Source: Altererythrobacter rubellus | GTDB lineage: Bacteria > Pseudomonadota > Alphaproteobacteria > Sphingomonadales > Sphingomonadaceae | DNA: 64,000 nt | Assembly: GCF_030284385.1 (NCBI RefSeq) | Contig: NZ_CP127221.1 | Coordinates: forward strand, 1,984,001-2,048,000 | Direction of reading: 5' to 3' | Part shown: piece by piece, positions 1 to 9,142 of the stretch | Layout: each line of letters starts with the position of its first letter | Position numbering within the stretch: the first letter of the stretch is position 1 | Notes under the pieces: model-generated | What the model was told of the DNA's origin: nothing | Databases searched by the model: none | Seen by the model: the letters and a program-made list of their open reading frames with translations, nothing else | Made by a program: the position numbers and the translations under genes

Positions 1-316
1 GGACATTGCCGTTGGACCAGACATCGAAATGTCCCAGCCAGACCTGCTCATTGACCATGGCGAGCAGTTCATAGGCCGCGCGGTTCTTGTCCTCAGACAC
101 GCGAATGTCAGGCAGGCAAAGCAATTGCAGCACATTGTCTTCGCTGCGCCAGATCGCCTTGATCTGGTACTTCGCCCAGCTTCCTTGCACTTCGCCAGCG
201 ATCTCGTTTTGACTGGTGATCTCGCATGCCCAGCCGCGCGCATCGAACAATGCCGCCAGCATTTCTACCGGGGCAGCATCCTCACCGGTGCCATATTCGA
301 CTTCGCGGGCTCTCAT
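1..316 (-). CDS. YbjN domain-containing protein, 3' end cut by window edge
   Basis: The frame opens at an ATG (complement of 314-316) with a stop just upstream in frame, and runs off the left edge of the window after 105 codons, so the C-terminus is missing. The visible protein starts MRAREVEYGTGEDA and carries the pattern of the YbjN family as found in alphaproteobacteria: a 'LFDARGWACEI' opening, a 'GSWAKYQIKAIWR' strand, and 'LLAMVNEQVWLGHFDVW'. Proteins of this family are about 160 residues, cytoplasmic, and resemble type III secretion chaperones in fold; their role in this group is not established. It is read in the same direction as the division cluster, with 141 bp to the upstream gene. 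Recognition is from memory of the family pattern. Confidence 0.8.
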   Translation of the reverse strand, partial: MRAREVEYGTGEDAAPVEMLAALFDARGWACEITSQNEIAGEVQGSWAKYQIKAIWRSEDNVLQLLCLPDIRVSEDKNRAAYELLAMVNEQVWLGHFDVWSNGNV

Positions 317-457
317 GAATTGGGGCTTTCACTTCGCATCGAGTGCTGATTGCACTTGTCCCTGCTTTGAATGCAATGGCTGCGATGTCAGCTTTTGGGG
401 AGAAAGCGACTGGCTTGTTCAAAGCTTGTGCAAAGAAAGCCGTGAACAACTTATATA

Positions 458-1792
458 CTATTGAATAATATCAATCTTTTCGCCTTCAGCGCTAGTGTAG
501 CTGAAGCTGTCAAAACCTTGTTGCCGCAATTCGCGCACCAATTGCCTGGCTTCGTCGCGCGTAGCAAAGGGCCCGGTCAGAAGCCGGTTCGCCTGCCCCC
601 ACGGGGTGGAATAGGCCTCGCGCCCGTCCAGCAACTCAGGTGCGCGCCGGATCATCCGGCGCCAGTCGAATCGCAATGCGCCAATATCGCGCCCGGTGGC
701 CATCTGCACCCAGTGACGGCTGGGATGCTGCGGCGGTTCGGGTTTCGATTGTTCGCGCGGTATCTCGATTGTCGAAATGTCAACAGCCCCATCAGATGCC
801 GCGGCGGGAAGTTCCTCCGGCGCGATAAAGCCTGAAAACGCATCTGCTACAGAAGCCTGCTCACGTGCTATGCGCGCAAGCCTGCTTTCGCCGCTCGGCT
901 CAGGTGGAGATGTATCGACGCGTGTTCCCAGCGGTGTTCCGCGCGGGGTAAGCCGTTGATCGACGCGGGCGATCCGCGGATCTTCACCGCGGCCCAAACT
1001 CGCCATTTGCGGATCATCGCGGCCAATCTCGGCCGCACGCGGGAAAATTCCCAGATTTGCAGCAGCCGCTTGTTGCGATTTGGTCAGGCGCGGCATGAAC
1101 TCAAAATAGGGGGTCATGCGACTGGACAGATCGGGCGGCAGCAGTTGATTTGCCAGCCTCGCTGCTTGATCGGTGTCACCCAGTATGGCGAGACCAAATG
1201 CGCGCGCCCTGAACGCGGCGAGATCTTGCCTCGTCAGAAGCGGGCGCAGGGTGGCTTCGAAGGCATCGCGCTGACCCGCAATCGCCTGGCTTATTGCCAA
1301 ACGACGCGTCACCTCATCATCCTGTTCCTTCGCCAGAAATGCCCGGTAGCTTTGTTGCGCAAGTTCGTTGTTGCCAACCAGATCCTGCGCCAGCCCCCAA
1401 TCACCCAGGATCACATCGACAGACGCACCCGCACGTTCTGCTTCGGCAAACATCTGCAACGCCTCTACCGGTTGTCGCGTCTTCAGAAAGACAGACGCGA
1501 GCCCGAGCTTGGCTGCAGCAGAATTGGGCGATATCTGAAGTGCGCGCGCGTAGAAACCTTCCGCAGCGCTGTAATCATCGAGTGCGAGCGATGCATCACC
1601 AGCATCCACCAGGGCCTGAGCGCTTTGAGGTTGCCGCGCCAGTCGCTGCAACGCGTTACGCAATTCCTCCACTTCCGCCGAAGGCAAAGCCTGCGATACC
1701 TCACGCGATGCGGTTTGCTGAGCATTGGTTGGCACGGCCAGTGCCGGAACAGCGGCCATAGCAAGCACAAGGAGGAAGGCGGGGGTGGCCAT
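458..1792 (-). CDS. Exported TPR and SPOR domain protein
   Basis: This protein of 444 residues opens with a hydrophobic stretch ending in an Ala-x-Ala-like site (about residues 1-25), so it is probably exported to the periplasm, although the N-terminus lacks the usual basic residues. Residues of about 40-230 form tetratricopeptide-type helices ('ALDDYSAAEGFYARALQISPNSAAAKLGLASV'-like repeats). A proline-rich linker follows, and the last 80 residues form a SPOR domain ('HWVQMATG...TPWGQANRLLTGPFATRDEARQLVREL'). SPOR domains bind denuded peptidoglycan at the division site. The gene lies 91 bp downstream of ftsZ and may belong to the same transcript or be separated by the inverted repeat at 1806-1855. 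The ATG at 1792 is the only usable start before an in-frame stop. The ribosome binding site is weak. Confidence 0.85.
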   Translation of the reverse strand: MATPAFLLVLAMAAVPALAVPTNAQQTASREVSQALPSAEVEELRNALQRLARQPQSAQALVDAGDASLALDDYSAAEGFYARALQISPNSAAAKLGLASVFLKTRQPVEALQMFAEAERAGASVDVILGDWGLAQDLVGNNELAQQSYRAFLAKEQDDEVTRRLAISQAIAGQRDAFEATLRPLLTRQDLAAFRARAFGLAILGDTDQAARLANQLLPPDLSSRMTPYFEFMPRLTKSQQAAAANLGIFPRAAEIGRDDPQMASLGRGEDPRIARVDQRLTPRGTPLGTRVDTSPPEPSGESRLARIAREQASVADAFSGFIAPEELPAAASDGAVDISTIEIPREQSKPEPPQHPSRHWVQMATGRDIGALRFDWRRMIRRAPELLDGREAYSTPWGQANRLLTGPFATRDEARQLVRELRQQGFDSFSYTSAEGEKIDIIQ

Positions 1793-1805
1793 TACATAAC
1801 CCTTA

Positions 1806-1855
1806 CAAGGTTCACACCTGCAAGCGCTGCACTAAGCGGGCGCATGTGAACCTTG
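1806..1855. repeat. 11-bp inverted repeat between ftsZ and the SPOR gene
   Basis: The arms CAAGGTTCACA (1806-1816) and TGTGAACCTTG (1845-1855) are perfect inverse complements separated by 28 nt. There is no T-run after either arm, so it is not a standard intrinsic terminator. It could be an operator, an mRNA-processing or stabilising stem at the 3' end of the ftsZ message, or a 5' leader structure of the SPOR gene, whose start lies 13 bp from the near arm. Confidence 0.6.
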
Positions 1856-1883
1856 CAAGAATAGCGCGGTGAGACGAGCCGAA

Positions 1884-3521
1884 TTACTGGTTGTTCTGAC
1901 GGCCAAGGAAACGCGGGATGCTGAGCGAAGAGCCGCCCTCGTCGCCATCCTCGTCGCTGTCAGAATCGCTGGCGCCGCGTGACAGATTTGCCATCCGCTC
2001 AAACAGCGTGCTTCCGCCTGCGGATGCAGCAGCTGGTGCAGCGCCTCTGCCGCCGGAACTGCCACTACTACCGCTTGCGCCGGAGGAGACAGCTTCGGAC
2101 GTGTCTCCACCGAATCCCTCGCGCGAGGCAGGCGCAGCTTCACCGCCTTCGCTCGGCTCTGGCGAGACTTCAGACGTCAAATCGAACGGAGCTTCTTCGG
2201 CCAGCTCGTCAGCCACATCATCGGCATAAGGATCGTTGTCCTCATTACGCATGCCCGCAAGCGGATCGACGATGTCGTCAACATCATCATCCTCTTCGCT
2301 TTCACCCATATCATCACCGACTTGCATACCGGTAAGGTCAAACGGCTCCACCACAGGCGCCGCTTCCTCGACTTCTTCAGCCGCTCCGTATAGCTCGGAC
2401 TCAGGCTCAGCCTCCATCGCGAGCTCCAATGGCTCATCGATGATCGGCTCTTCAACGGTTTCCGGCTCTTCTTCCGACAGCGCGATTACCGGGCGCTTGG
2501 GTGGGCGCGATGCGCTCAAGCTAATCGGAGTGCTCTGGGTGGTTGCTGAAATAGCGCTCTGATCGATACCGGTCGCGACAACGGATACGCGAATCTTTCC
2601 ATCAAGGTCTGGATTGAACGCAGAGCCCCAAATGATGTTTGCATCTTCGTCAACCAGTTCACGGATATGGTTGGCTGCTTCATCTACTTCGAGCAGCTTC
2701 ATATCTTCGCCGCCAATGATCGAGATGATCACGCCCTTGGCGCCTTGCATGCTGACCCCGTCGAGCAGCGGATTTGCAATCGCGCGTTCTGCGGCTTCGA
2801 GCGCACGGCTCTCGCCCTCGGCTTCGCCTGTACCCATCATCGCCTTGCCCATCTCGCTCATCACAGAGCGAACGTCGGCAAAGTCCAGATTGATGAGGCC
2901 CGGCATCACCATCAAATCAGTGATCGAACGCACGCCTTGTTGCAGCACTTCATCCGCCAGCTGGAACGCTTCCTTGAAAGTTGTCTCTGCCTTGGCGATC
3001 AGGAACAGGTTCTGGTTTGGAATCACGATCAGCGTATCGACGTGCTTTTGCAGCTCATCAATGCCAGCCTCGGCCGCGCGCATCCGCCGCGTACCTTCGA
3101 ACAAGAATGGCTTGGTCACAACTCCAACCGTCAGCACACCCTTGCGCCGTGCGGCTTCCGCGATGACCGGTGCTGCGCCAGTACCCGTACCGCCACCCAT
3201 GCCGGCAGCGATGAAAACCATGTTCACGCCTTCCAGCGCGTCTTCGATTTCCTTGACCGTTTCTTCCGCCGCAGCCTTGCCGACTTCGGGTCGAGCGCCC
3301 GCGCCCAGACCACCTGTGATCTCTGGTCCAAGCTGGATCTTGCCGTCAGCCTTCGACATCGAAAGCGCTTGCGCGTCAGTGTTGGCACAGATGAAATCGA
3401 CGCCTTCGATTTCGGACTCGATCATGTTGGCGATAGCGTTTCCGCCCGCCCCGCCAATTCCGACAACAGTGATGCGGGGACGAAGCTCGTCGCTAGAAGC
3501 TGGTCCGATATTGATACTCAT
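1884..3521 (-). CDS. ftsZ: Cell division GTPase FtsZ
   Basis: FtsZ is the tubulin-like GTPase that forms the cytokinetic ring under the inner membrane. The tubulin signature [10 protein letters not shown] lies at residues 109-118 and the T7 loop NLDFADV at 211-217, so both halves of the intermolecular GTPase site are intact. After the globular domain (to about residue 320) comes a very acidic, low-complexity linker of roughly 200 residues, and then a C-terminal peptide '[13 protein letters not shown]' that matches the FtsA/ZapA-binding tail. At 545 residues it is long compared with E. coli (383) but usual for alphaproteobacteria. The start at 3521 is preceded by a GGAGGAAAACTG ribosome binding site. 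It is the last gene of the division cluster. A 125-bp gap to ftsA carries a consensus DnaA box. Confidence 0.98.
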   Translation of the reverse strand: MSINIGPASSDELRPRITVVGIGGAGGNAIANMIESEIEGVDFICANTDAQALSMSKADGKIQLGPEITGGLGAGARPEVGKAAAEETVKEIEDALEGVNMVFIAAGMGGGTGTGAAPVIAEAARRKGVLTVGVVTKPFLFEGTRRMRAAEAGIDELQKHVDTLIVIPNQNLFLIAKAETTFKEAFQLADEVLQQGVRSITDLMVMPGLINLDFADVRSVMSEMGKAMMGTGEAEGESRALEAAERAIANPLLDGVSMQGAKGVIISIIGGEDMKLLEVDEAANHIRELVDEDANIIWGSAFNPDLDGKIRVSVVATGIDQSAISATTQSTPISLSASRPPKRPVIALSEEEPETVEEPIIDEPLELAMEAEPESELYGAAEEVEEAAPVVEPFDLTGMQVGDDMGESEEDDDVDDIVDPLAGMRNEDNDPYADDVADELAEEAPFDLTSEVSPEPSEGGEAAPASREGFGGDTSEAVSSGASGSSGSSGGRGAAPAAASAGGSTLFERMANLSRGASDSDSDEDGDEGGSSLSIPRFLGRQNNQ

Positions 3522-3604
3522 CAGTTTTCCTCCGGGCGTGCTGGCCCTTTCCTTATAGATCACTTTGCCACAAAGGTATTGCACGGTTGATAGCGCATTC
3601 TCCC

Positions 3605-3613
3605 TTATCCACA
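3605..3613 (+). promoter_or_regulatory. Consensus DnaA box upstream of ftsZ
   Basis: TTATCCACA matches the DnaA 9-mer consensus exactly and lies in the gap between ftsA and ftsZ, about 84 bp upstream of the ftsZ start codon. The palindrome GGTTAACC (3616-3623) follows three bases later and contains a CtrA-like TTAAC core. In Caulobacter, DnaA and CtrA are both known to act on ftsZ transcription; that they do so here is inference. Confidence 0.6.
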
Positions 3614-3646
3614 GTGGTTAACCGACCCATTTCCCTGTATTTATAC

Positions 3647-4927
3647 CTAGAAATTCTCTTTCAATGCTCGCATCAAACGGCCCACACCCAACCCCAATCC
3701 GAACCGCGAAATCGGCGCGCGGCTCTCGCCTACGCTCCGGATGTCAATCGGATCATCGGCCGCATAGAGACACAAGCCAGCCAACGTAGCAAATCCGGGA
3801 GTCGAATGCGCTTCGGGCAATCCCGTAAGCGAAGGCGGCTTGCCAATCCTAACCGGCATCCCCAGCGCGCTTTGCGCAAATTCCGCGAGCCCGGCAAGCT
3901 CAGCACCGCCGCCGGTCATAACCACCTGCCCACCGTTTGCGCCGGTAAACCTCATTGATTTCAATGCCTTGCCAATCTCATCGGTCAGGCGAGACAGGTT
4001 CTGCGTGACTATGGAGACAAGCTCGGCACGAGCGATACGGTTCTTGTCATCGGCACCGCGCGCAACCGGCCCTGCTTGATCATCACCCGGCCCGTTGACC
4101 GGGATCATCTCGCGATGATCCGTCGGGCTGGCAATTGCTGATCCGGAAACGCATTTAAGACGCTCCGCCTGGAAGCGGCGAATGCCAAAGGCAGATGCGA
4201 TCGCATCGGTGATATCGCCTGAACCGTAAGGCAGCGCCTTCAGGCCGAGCAGCATACCGCCAGCATAAACCGCGACATTGGTCACCTCTCCGCCAATTTC
4301 CACCATCGCTACGCCAAGTTCGCGCTCTTCCTCGCTCAGGCAGGCATAGCCTGCAGCCAGTGGAGCAGCGACAACGGCCTCTACGTCCAGATGCGCGTTC
4401 TGCACCGCTTCGGTGAGGTTTCGCACCGGCGCGCCGTCCGCCAGCATGACATGCACATCGACGCCCAGCCGCTCTGCATGAAGACCTTTGGGGTTCGCTA
4501 CACCATGTGCGCCATCAAGCGTGTAATGCGCAGGCTGCGCATGCAACACCATCCGCCCGTGCGGCTGAATGGTTTCTCGTGCGGATATCAGCAGGTGTTC
4601 GATGTCTTCTTCTTCGATGCGCCGACCATTGATGTCGATCTCGACCTTCGAAACCTGGCTTGCGAGTCCGGCTCCAGCGCAACCGACCCAAACGCTTTGC
4701 ACGCTGGTGCCAGCATTCTTCTCTGCGCGCTCAACAGCGTCACGAATGGCGTAGGTGGCGGCCGCCATGTCAGTCACATAGCCGCGTTTGATACCGTTCG
4801 ATGCGCGGTGGCCCGACCCCAGCACCTGTAATTCACCGTCCTCGGTAAGCCCCATGATCATCGCTGAAATACGGAATGAACCCGTATTGACCGCGCCAAA
4901 ATAGCGGGTGAAGCGCTTACTAGCCAT
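3647..4927 (-). CDS. ftsA: Cell division protein FtsA
   Basis: FtsA is an actin-like ATPase that tethers FtsZ filaments to the inner membrane and recruits later division proteins. The protein has the expected 426 residues, the actin-fold phosphate elements ('YFGAVNTGSFRISAMI' near the N-terminus and 'VVMTGGGAELAGLAEFA' near the C-terminus) and a C-terminal amphipathic stretch ending 'VGRLMRALKENF' that would be the membrane-targeting helix. The chosen ATG sits in ATGGCTAG, overlapping the ftsQ stop, with a GGAG about 12 nt upstream. Earlier ATGs at 4943-4951 lie inside ftsQ with no ribosome binding site. It is coupled to ftsQ and followed by ftsZ. Confidence 0.97.
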   Translation of the reverse strand: MASKRFTRYFGAVNTGSFRISAMIMGLTEDGELQVLGSGHRASNGIKRGYVTDMAAATYAIRDAVERAEKNAGTSVQSVWVGCAGAGLASQVSKVEIDINGRRIEEEDIEHLLISARETIQPHGRMVLHAQPAHYTLDGAHGVANPKGLHAERLGVDVHVMLADGAPVRNLTEAVQNAHLDVEAVVAAPLAAGYACLSEEERELGVAMVEIGGEVTNVAVYAGGMLLGLKALPYGSGDITDAIASAFGIRRFQAERLKCVSGSAIASPTDHREMIPVNGPGDDQAGPVARGADDKNRIARAELVSIVTQNLSRLTDEIGKALKSMRFTGANGGQVVMTGGGAELAGLAEFAQSALGMPVRIGKPPSLTGLPEAHSTPGFATLAGLCLYAADDPIDIRSVGESRAPISRFGLGLGVGRLMRALKENF

Positions 4928-5843
4928 CAGGGGTGGTTTCTCCATCATCATTGCCGCCCAGAACGCGGTCTGCCCGGCCAGGAATTCGCATGTAGATGCG
5001 CGGTGGTGCCCGCATATCGAATGTCGTGACTTCGCCGCCGATCAAACGATTCTGTCCGTCGAGCCGCGCAAAGGACACCAGCGCTGTCGCGGCTTCATCC
5101 TCGCCTTGTGGCAACGCAAGCACTTGATTACTCTTGAAGGTCAAGTTCCAGCGGCGGTTGCCGACCCATTCCGCAGCGCGCACTTGCGGGCTTATCGCCG
5201 GCGCGGCTTCGAGCAGGTTGTCGAGTTGCTTGACCTGGCGCACGGCACCCGGGCCGGAAATCACCAGCCGATCTCCGATATCGGTGCGGTTGATCGGTTC
5301 AAGTTCATTGCCTTCAACGTCGACCAGCACGAGGTGGTCGGGTCTTTGCAGCACCGCATGCGGCACTCGTTCGACAATATCGATCGCCAGCGTTCCGGGA
5401 AGTTGACGGGAAACGCGAGCGTCCTTCACCCAAGGCAGTTCGAGCAGCTCTTCACGAATTGTGATGACATCAACGTCAGGCATAGGTTCGTTGCGTTGGC
5501 TAACCACACGTTCGTAGACGCGATCCTCATTCATTCGCTCGACGCCCGAAACCCGAACATGGCGCACTTCAAAGCCGGCATTGGCTGCGGACTGCGAAAT
5601 CTGCGCCTGAACCAGAGCAGTGGCCCCAGAGATGCTTGCAATAAACCATGCCGCAACAAGTGCTGCTGCAATGATCAACCACAAAAAGATGCGCTGAAGC
5701 TGTTCTTCGGTGAAAGGCAGCAAGCCCATCAGCCAGTCGATAAAACCGCCGGTTGTCTTCTTCGCCTTGCGTGCGGTGTTTGCCCGCGCATTGGCTTTCG
5801 CGGCACTGCGTGCACCTCTAGCAGAGCGCCTAATCGTCGCCAA
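4920..5843 (-). CDS. ftsQ: Cell division protein FtsQ
   Basis: FtsQ is a bitopic inner-membrane protein that links the cytoplasmic and periplasmic parts of the divisome through FtsB and FtsL. The sequence shows a basic Ala/Arg/Lys-rich cytoplasmic tail (residues 1-30), one transmembrane helix (about 52-70), a POTRA-like region beginning 'FEVRHVRVSGVERM', and the FtsQ domain with 'LPWVKDARVSRQLPGTLAIDIVERVP', a hallmark of the family. The length of 307 residues is typical for alphaproteobacteria. It overlaps the 3' end of ddl by 14 bp and its own stop overlaps the ftsA start, so ddl, ftsQ and ftsA are probably translationally coupled. Confidence 0.96.
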   Translation of the reverse strand: MATIRRSARGARSAAKANARANTARKAKKTTGGFIDWLMGLLPFTEEQLQRIFLWLIIAAALVAAWFIASISGATALVQAQISQSAANAGFEVRHVRVSGVERMNEDRVYERVVSQRNEPMPDVDVITIREELLELPWVKDARVSRQLPGTLAIDIVERVPHAVLQRPDHLVLVDVEGNELEPINRTDIGDRLVISGPGAVRQVKQLDNLLEAAPAISPQVRAAEWVGNRRWNLTFKSNQVLALPQGEDEAATALVSFARLDGQNRLIGGEVTTFDMRAPPRIYMRIPGRADRVLGGNDDGETTPDG

Positions 5844-6816
5844 AGGTGCCTCCCGTCAGCTTGTCCGGTGCGTGCTTGCGTAAAGCCGCGGCGATCACCG
5901 CTTCCACCAGATCGGCATATTCCATCCCGGCGTACTTGCCTTGCTCAGGGACCAGACTAAGCGGTGTCATTCCGGGTTGGGTATTGGTTTCGAGCACAAA
6001 CAGGCCATCCTCGCCCTGCTCATCATCCCAGCGGAAATCGGTGCGACTAACTCCGCTACATCCCAGCCTCAAATGCGCGGTTCGAGCATATTGTTCGCAC
6101 AGCGCCGCGATCTCCGGCGGAATTTGCGCAGGGCAGACATGGACTGTCTTGCCGTCTGTGTATTTGTGCTCGTAGTCGTAAAAACCGGCGTCGATCACCA
6201 GCTCGGTGACGCCCAGTGCGCGCGGGCCCTCAGGCGTGTCGATCACAGCTGTTGTCAGCTCGCGCCCGCGGATAAATGGCTCTGCGAGGAGTTCTTTAAA
6301 ATCCTGCCATGGTCCGGCCGAATCAGGCGCGATCGGATTGCCGTAATCGCTCTCATCCGTAACGATTGCAACGCCAACCGATGACCCTTCATTGACCGGC
6401 TTCAGCACATAGGGGCGCGGCAGCGGATCACGCTCGAATATCTCTTCACGGCTTACGATCCGTCCACCTGGAAAAGGCACGCCGTGTGGTCCAAGCACCA
6501 TTTTGGTCAGCTGCTTGTCAATCGCGATGACCGAGGTTGCAAGGCCTGAATGTGTGTAAGGAACACCCATCAGATCAAGCATGCCCTGCACACTGCCATC
6601 CTCGCCAGGAACGCCATGCAGCGCATTGAACACGACATCGGGCGCAGCGTCTGCAATGCGGGCTGCAACCTGCCGGTCCATATCGATCCGCGTGACACGA
6701 TGCCCCATGCTTTCGAGCGCGTCAGCAACGCCATTGCCGCTCATCACCGAGACTTCGCGTTCATTGGCCCAGCCGCCCATCAGGACTGCAACGTGAAGTT
6801 TGGGCAGCAAGCTCAT
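5830..6816 (-). CDS. ddl: D-alanine--D-alanine ligase
   Basis: This ATP-grasp enzyme joins two D-alanines to make the terminal dipeptide of the peptidoglycan stem, which MurF then adds. The protein shows the N-terminal 'VAVLMGGWANEREVSVMSG' motif, the ATP-grasp lysine region 'PYVLKPVNEGSSVGVAIV', and the C-terminal metal-binding 'VLETNTQPGMTPLSLVPEQ'. The 328-residue length is normal. The ATG is taken at 6816, where ATGA overlaps the murB stop; an ATG nine codons upstream lies within murB without a better ribosome binding site. The paralogue type (ddlA or ddlB) cannot be told apart here, though position in the dcw cluster fits DdlB. Confidence 0.97.
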   Translation of the reverse strand: MSLLPKLHVAVLMGGWANEREVSVMSGNGVADALESMGHRVTRIDMDRQVAARIADAAPDVVFNALHGVPGEDGSVQGMLDLMGVPYTHSGLATSVIAIDKQLTKMVLGPHGVPFPGGRIVSREEIFERDPLPRPYVLKPVNEGSSVGVAIVTDESDYGNPIAPDSAGPWQDFKELLAEPFIRGRELTTAVIDTPEGPRALGVTELVIDAGFYDYEHKYTDGKTVHVCPAQIPPEIAALCEQYARTAHLRLGCSGVSRTDFRWDDEQGEDGLFVLETNTQPGMTPLSLVPEQGKYAGMEYADLVEAVIAAALRKHAPDKLTGGTFGDD

Positions 6817-7706
6817 GGCCGCCCCACCCGCTGGATTTCCCATTGCAGTTCGAAGCCGGAGTTTTCACGCACGCGGCGGCGCACCTCTTCGCCTAGCGCC
6901 TCGATATCGCCGCTGGTCGCATCGCCGGTGTTGATCAGGAAATTGGTGTGTTTCTCGCTCACCTGAGCACCGCCCATTGTCAGTCCGCGACAACCCGCCG
7001 CATCGACCAGCTCCCAGGCCTTGTGACCATCCGGATTCTTGAAAGTCGATCCGCCGGTCTTAGTGCGCAGTGGTTGCGATTCTTCGCGCGCTTTCGCGAT
7101 GCGCTCCATCTCTGCGCCAATCGCCGCTGGATCACCCGGCGTGCCTTGAAAACGTGCCGAAACGACGATCGAACCCGAGGCCAGTTCCGAATGACGATAG
7201 GAATAGGCCAGTTCTTCAACCGGCACACGAGACAGTTTTCCGCATGGGAACATCACCTCGCAATCAATCAATATGTCCGCGACCTCACGCCCGTAAGCGC
7301 CGCCATTCATGCGTACGAACCCGCCTACTGTACCGGGTATGCCGCGCAGGAATTCGAGCCCGGCTATCCCGGCATCACGCGCAGTGGAAGATACAAGGAT
7401 ACCGCTGGCGCCGCCGCCGCATTCAAGCTGATCATCGTCAAGTACCTTGACGCCCGAAAATGCCTTGCCCAAACGAACAACCACACCTTCGACGCCGCCA
7501 TCGCGTACAATCATGTTGGACCCTAGCCCAAGAGCCATAACCGGCATCGCGCGATCCAACGCGCTGAGAAAGTCTCGCAAGTCGTCAATATCGGCGGGCT
7601 CGAACAGCCAGTCCGCATTGCCTCCGGTCTTGAACCAAACAAGTTTTGCCAGCGGCGCATTCGGAGTGAGATTGCCGCGCACTTTTGGAAGTGTGTCGGC
7701 CATCAT
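6813..7706 (-). CDS. murB: UDP-N-acetylenolpyruvoylglucosamine reductase MurB
   Basis: MurB is a cytoplasmic FAD enzyme that reduces the enolpyruvyl group with NADPH to give UDP-MurNAc. The flavin-binding region is visible as '[22 protein letters not shown]' and '[23 protein letters not shown]', and the catalytic serine motif '[10 protein letters not shown]' of type I MurB is present. The protein has 297 residues. ATGATG at 7706 overlaps the murC stop as ATGA, so I start there rather than at the longer upstream frame inside murC. Its own stop overlaps the ddl start in the same way. Confidence 0.97.
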   Translation of the reverse strand: MMADTLPKVRGNLTPNAPLAKLVWFKTGGNADWLFEPADIDDLRDFLSALDRAMPVMALGLGSNMIVRDGGVEGVVVRLGKAFSGVKVLDDDQLECGGGASGILVSSTARDAGIAGLEFLRGIPGTVGGFVRMNGGAYGREVADILIDCEVMFPCGKLSRVPVEELAYSYRHSELASGSIVVSARFQGTPGDPAAIGAEMERIAKAREESQPLRTKTGGSTFKNPDGHKAWELVDAAGCRGLTMGGAQVSEKHTNFLINTGDATSGDIEALGEEVRRRVRENSGFELQWEIQRVGRP

Positions 7707-9142
7707 GGCTTGCCCCCGCGCGCACTCTCGATCGCCGGTGCAAGGCCCGCGGCCCATTTGGTGATATCGCCGGCACCCAGGCAAACAACAATGTCTCCAG
7801 CGTTCAGCTCTCTGGCGAGAGCTCCCGCAAGCTCGGTCTGGTCAGCTACCGCCACAGCAGAACGGTGCCCGCGTGATTTCAGTCCAGCCACCAGCGTAGC
7901 GGCGTTCACGCCATCGATGGGGTCTTCGCCCGCCGTGTAGACCGGCGTGACATAGACATGGTCAGCTTCGTTGAAACATGCCTGAAACTCGCCCATCAGA
8001 TCCCGAAGGCGAGTATAGCGATGCGGCTGCGCAACGGCGAACACACGGCCACCATTATCGCCGCCGACCGCTTCGCGTGCTGCATTGAGCACGGCTGTGA
8101 TTTCAACCGGGTGATGCGCATAGTCATCAATGATCGTCGCAGTACCGCCGTTGCAGGCCACTTCGCCTACCTTTGTGAAGCGCCGCCGAACGCCGCCGAA
8201 TTGACCAAAGCCTTCGCGGATTACCTCGTCCGGGCAGCCCATCTCGATTGCGACTGCAATCGCCGCGAGCGCATTCTGCACATTATGCCGGCCCGGCATT
8301 GGCAGGCGCACACCTTCGATCCGGCGATCCTCTTCACCGCGCTGACGCACGATAACGTCAAATACATTGCCGCCCGCTTCGGAACGGATGTTCACGCCAC
8401 AGATGTCCGCCTGAAGCGAAAAGCCATAGGTCACAACCTTGCGATCGCGCACCTGCCCGATCACGGCCTGCACCTCGGGGTGATCAATGCACAGAATGGC
8501 TGCGCCATAGAATGGTACATTGTGAATGAACTCGACGAATGCGCGCTTCACGCCGTCGAAATCACCGTAATGGTCCAGATGCTCGGGATCGATATTCGTA
8601 ACAACCGCAATCGTGCCATCGAGCCGCAGGAAGCTGCCATCGCTTTCATCGGCTTCGACCACCATCCAGTCGCTGTCGCCCATGCGCGCATTCGAGCCAT
8701 ATTGCTCGATAATCCCCCCATTGATCACTGTGGGATCAATGTTCCCGCGATCGAGCAAGGCCGCGATCATACTGGTTGTGGTGGTTTTCCCGTGGGTACC
8801 CGCGACCGCAACGGTCGATTTCAACCGCATCAATTCCGCGAGCATTTCCGCGCGGCGCACCACCGGAATGCGGTTCTCGAGCGCATGTGCGACTTCGGGA
8901 TTTGTTCGCCGCACTGCGGTTGAAGTGACCACCACAGCGGCCCCTTCGACATTTTCCTTCTCATGCCCGATGTGCACCGAAATGCCTTGTGCACGCAGCC
9001 GTTCAACACTGGGTCCTTCGTTCAGGTCAGACCCCTGAACCTTGTATCCCAGATTGTGCATCACCTCGGCTATGCCGGACATGCCGATCCCGCCGATTCC
9101 GACAAAGTGGATCACGCCAATCTCGGTTCCGACACCCTTCAC
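7703..9142 (-). CDS. murC: UDP-N-acetylmuramate--L-alanine ligase MurC
   Basis: MurC adds L-alanine to UDP-MurNAc, the first step of stem peptide assembly, in the cytoplasm. The N-terminal Rossmann motif GIGGIG (residues 15-20) binds the UDP substrate, and the Mur-ligase P-loop GTHGKTTT is at 115-122. The family block '[15 protein letters not shown]' is also present. The protein is 479 residues, as expected. It begins with GTG, forming a GTGA overlap with the murG stop, and its stop overlaps the murB start. Confidence 0.98.
   Translation of the reverse strand: MKGVGTEIGVIHFVGIGGIGMSGIAEVMHNLGYKVQGSDLNEGPSVERLRAQGISVHIGHEKENVEGAAVVVTSTAVRRTNPEVAHALENRIPVVRRAEMLAELMRLKSTVAVAGTHGKTTTTSMIAALLDRGNIDPTVINGGIIEQYGSNARMGDSDWMVVEADESDGSFLRLDGTIAVVTNIDPEHLDHYGDFDGVKRAFVEFIHNVPFYGAAILCIDHPEVQAVIGQVRDRKVVTYGFSLQADICGVNIRSEAGGNVFDVIVRQRGEEDRRIEGVRLPMPGRHNVQNALAAIAVAIEMGCPDEVIREGFGQFGGVRRRFTKVGEVACNGGTATIIDDYAHHPVEITAVLNAAREAVGGDNGGRVFAVAQPHRYTRLRDLMGEFQACFNEADHVYVTPVYTAGEDPIDGVNAATLVAGLKSRGHRSAVAVADQTELAGALARELNAGDIVVCLGAGDITKWAAGLAPAIESARGGKP

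Noticed and set aside
956..1849. 297-codon plus-strand frame antisense to the TPR/SPOR gene
   Set aside because: Arg/Gln/His-rich product without any family pattern; the opposite strand has clear TPR and SPOR motifs.
2614..3590. Long plus-strand open frames antisense to ftsZ (up to 314 codons)
   Set aside because: They are shadows of ftsZ codon bias: Ser/Ala-rich, no ribosome binding site, no recognisable domain.
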